Shown piece after piece: positions 62,516 to 64,000 of a DNA stretch of 64,000 bases (positions are counted from its first letter, which is position 1; each line of letters opens with the position of its first letter). Source of the DNA: Corallococcus caeni. Its GTDB lineage: Bacteria > Myxococcota > Myxococcia > Myxococcales > Myxococcaceae. A program made the translations under genes and the position numbers. The notes beneath the pieces were generated by a model. It saw nothing but the letters and a program-made list of their open reading frames with translations, was not told the origin of the DNA and did no database searches. The DNA lies in the NCBI RefSeq assembly GCF_036245865.1, contig NZ_BTTW01000010.1:248001-312000 (forward strand), read 5' to 3'.

Positions 62516-62539
62516 TAAACGTTGAACGGTCTAAACGTT
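62516..62539 (+). promoter_or_regulatory. Direct repeat TAAACGTT in AT-rich leader
   Basis: TAAACGTT occurs at 62516-62523 and 62532-62539, exactly 16 bases apart, in an AT-rich pocket (TTTAAACGTTGAACGG, then CTAAACGTTTTTG) within a GC-rich background, just before the ribosome-binding site of the golvesin-type gene. The spacing of about one and a half helical turns suits a dimer operator or a promoter. Confidence 0.4.
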
Positions 62540-62565
62540 TTTGTCCATTTCCCGGGAGTCCAGGC

Positions 62566-63999
62566 ATGCGCGCGTCGTGGCGGTCCACCTTGATGGCGGT
62601 GATGTTGGGCGCGGTCTTCGCGGAAGGAGTGGCGGCGGCGGAACCGGCGCCGGAGTCGCTCCGGCAGGAGGCCGGCGCGCAGCGCTGGACGGAGAACCTC
62701 TCCGAGGGAACGGGCACGTCGGAGCTCGTGGGCACGCGGGAAGGGCTGCGCTACGAACCCAACGCGGTGATGCGACGTCCTGAAGGCCTGAGCCGGCTCA
62801 CGGGCCTCTTCGAGTTCCCCGCGCGCACGCTCGAGCAGCCCGTGGACACCTTCCGTCCGCGCGTCCAGGCGGCGGTGGGCCTGGGGCAGGGCGTCGAAGT
62901 GGACGTGCGCGTGCGGGTCCCCGGAGGCGCCTGGACCGAGTGGCGCACCGCCACCGGCGACGAGTCCGTGCGCCTGCCCCGCTCGGGCACGGAGGTGCAG
63001 GTGCGCCTGGCGCTCATCGCGGACGAGCGCGGCCGGGGCCCGGTGGTGCAGGGCGTGGAACTGGAGGGTTGGCGTGAAGGCAGCGGCACGGAGGAAGGAC
63101 TCCAGACGCTCGCGCCGCTGACCTACCGCGTCTATGCGACCCGTGAGGGCCTGGTGGGCGGCACGACGGCGAACGGCCACGTCATCAAGAGCAACGACCG
63201 CTTCGTGGCGCTGCCGTCGCGGCGGGGGCTCGCGTCGAACGGAGGCTCCGAGTACCAGGTGCGCGTCTGTTATTCGAAGACGGCGAAGTGCGCGACGACG
63301 TCCGTCTGGGACGTGGGCCCGTGGAACACGAAGGACGACTACTGGAACCCGTCCAGCGTGCGCGAGATGTGGAAGACGCTGCCGCAGGGCAAGCCCGAGG
63401 CGCAGGCGGCGTACCAGGACAACTTCAACGGCGGGTTGGATCAGTTCGGCCGCCGGCCGTCGAACCCCGCAGGCATCGACATCGCGGACGGGACGTTCTG
63501 GACGGACCTGGGCATGTCGAACAACGACTGGGTGGACGTGACGTACCTGTGGACGTCCGGCGGCGGTTCGACGACGGGGCTGGTCATCGACAGCAACAAC
63601 GCGAACAACGACCAGACGAAGGGCTACATCCAGCTCACGGGCACCAGCTGGGCGTCCTCCACGAACGTGGCGGGCTACTACGGCACCAGCTACCTGGTGT
63701 CCCCGGGCGCGGCGGTGTCGGAGCCGGCGACGTTCTGGTTCTATCTCTCCGCCGCGGGCACGAAGACGGTGGACGCCTGGTGGACGGCGGCGACCGACCG
63801 CTCCACGGCGGCGCCCTTCATCATCACGAACGCGTCCGGCACGCAGCTGGCGAACGTGAAGGTGAACCAGACGCTCAACGGAGCGAAGTGGAACACGTTG
63901 GGCACGTGGAGCTTCCCGGCGGGCTGGAACAAGGTCCAGCTGAGCCGCTGGGTGACGGCGGGGACCTACGTGGTCGCGGACGCCATCCAGGTCCGTTAG
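62566..63999 (+). CDS. Secreted protein with golvesin/Xly-type C-terminal domain
   Basis: 477 residues; ends exactly at the window edge with TAG at 63997. Signal peptide LMAVMLGAVFAEGVAAA. About 45-190 is a beta-rich domain with RPRVQAAVGLGQGVEVDVRV. 190-330 is variable, with a Cys pair (VCYSKTAKC). About 335-477 matches the carbohydrate-binding golvesin/Xly domain: FWFYLSAAGTKTVDAWW, NVKVNQTLNGAKWNTLGTW and GTYVVADAIQVR. Probably binds polysaccharide outside the cell. ATG with GGGAG 8 bases upstream. No catalytic motif seen. Confidence 0.85.
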   Translation: MRASWRSTLMAVMLGAVFAEGVAAAEPAPESLRQEAGAQRWTENLSEGTGTSELVGTREGLRYEPNAVMRRPEGLSRLTGLFEFPARTLEQPVDTFRPRVQAAVGLGQGVEVDVRVRVPGGAWTEWRTATGDESVRLPRSGTEVQVRLALIADERGRGPVVQGVELEGWREGSGTEEGLQTLAPLTYRVYATREGLVGGTTANGHVIKSNDRFVALPSRRGLASNGGSEYQVRVCYSKTAKCATTSVWDVGPWNTKDDYWNPSSVREMWKTLPQGKPEAQAAYQDNFNGGLDQFGRRPSNPAGIDIADGTFWTDLGMSNNDWVDVTYLWTSGGGSTTGLVIDSNNANNDQTKGYIQLTGTSWASSTNVAGYYGTSYLVSPGAAVSEPATFWFYLSAAGTKTVDAWWTAATDRSTAAPFIITNASGTQLANVKVNQTLNGAKWNTLGTWSFPAGWNKVQLSRWVTAGTYVVADAIQVR

Positions 64000-64000
64000 G

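Overview
The window is a GC-rich (about 70%), gene-dense stretch of a myxobacterial chromosome, most likely from the Myxococcaceae (Corallococcus or Myxococcus-like). The evidence is the base composition, many orphan PAS-rich hybrid histidine kinases, many secreted lipoproteins with Asp/Gly calcium-type repeats, a MYXO-CTERM-type C-terminus, PilZ proteins with long N-terminal extensions, and two lipoprotein toxin/immunity pairs that resemble the outer-membrane-exchange toxins (SitA type) of Myxococcus. I see no rRNA, tRNA, CRISPR array, prophage or intact insertion sequence.

Layout. 1-11.6 kb: polyphosphate kinase (cut by the window edge), a BamE-like membrane protein, a trigger-factor paralogue, an Ala-rich protein, a lipoprotein-like protein with eight 48-residue Cys repeats, a membrane histidine kinase, a metallo-beta-lactamase-fold hydrolase and a cupin. 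11.9-17.7 kb: a decayed AlbA/RecG-like regulator remnant, a Vps62-like lipoprotein, a hybrid kinase and a secreted phosphoesterase. 17.8-25 kb: two polymorphic toxin/immunity pairs (Tox-REase-5/Imm52-like and HNH-like/DUF2019-like) flanking a VOC protein, a PilZ protein, RtcB RNA ligase and a small secreted Cys protein. 25-32 kb: a TPR protein, an isolated secretin N-domain protein, two hotdog thioesterases, a large propeller-amidohydrolase, and a possible orphan remnant of a third toxin locus. 32-40 kb: a very large hybrid kinase, a DUF262-tail-like protein, an M28 peptidase and a DHA2 drug exporter. 40-48.4 kb: tandem FG-GAP/lysyl-oxidase lipoproteins, two MacB-type permeases, a strong terminator, a 57-residue secreted peptide and a Pro-rich membrane protein. 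48.5-57.5 kb: a phospholipase-D lipoprotein, a DUF4091 surface protein, a 71-bp palindromic tandem repeat, an acetyltransferase, a Pnkp-like kinase-phosphatase, and a haem-oxygenase-fold protein coupled to a PilZ protein. 57.7-62.4 kb: an operon encoding a URC-type (ribosylated) uracil catabolic route. 62.5-64 kb: a golvesin-type secreted protein.

The parts that look most like systems are (i) the two toxin/immunity modules, which share a lipoprotein/membrane N-terminal half but carry unrelated nuclease tips, each coupled to its immunity gene by a stop/start overlap; and (ii) the mmsA-urc1-urc4-upp operon, in which the CoA-acylating dehydrogenase would be expected to remove the malonic semialdehyde produced by the URC route. 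Starts were chosen by ribosome-binding site and family alignment from memory; no database search was run.
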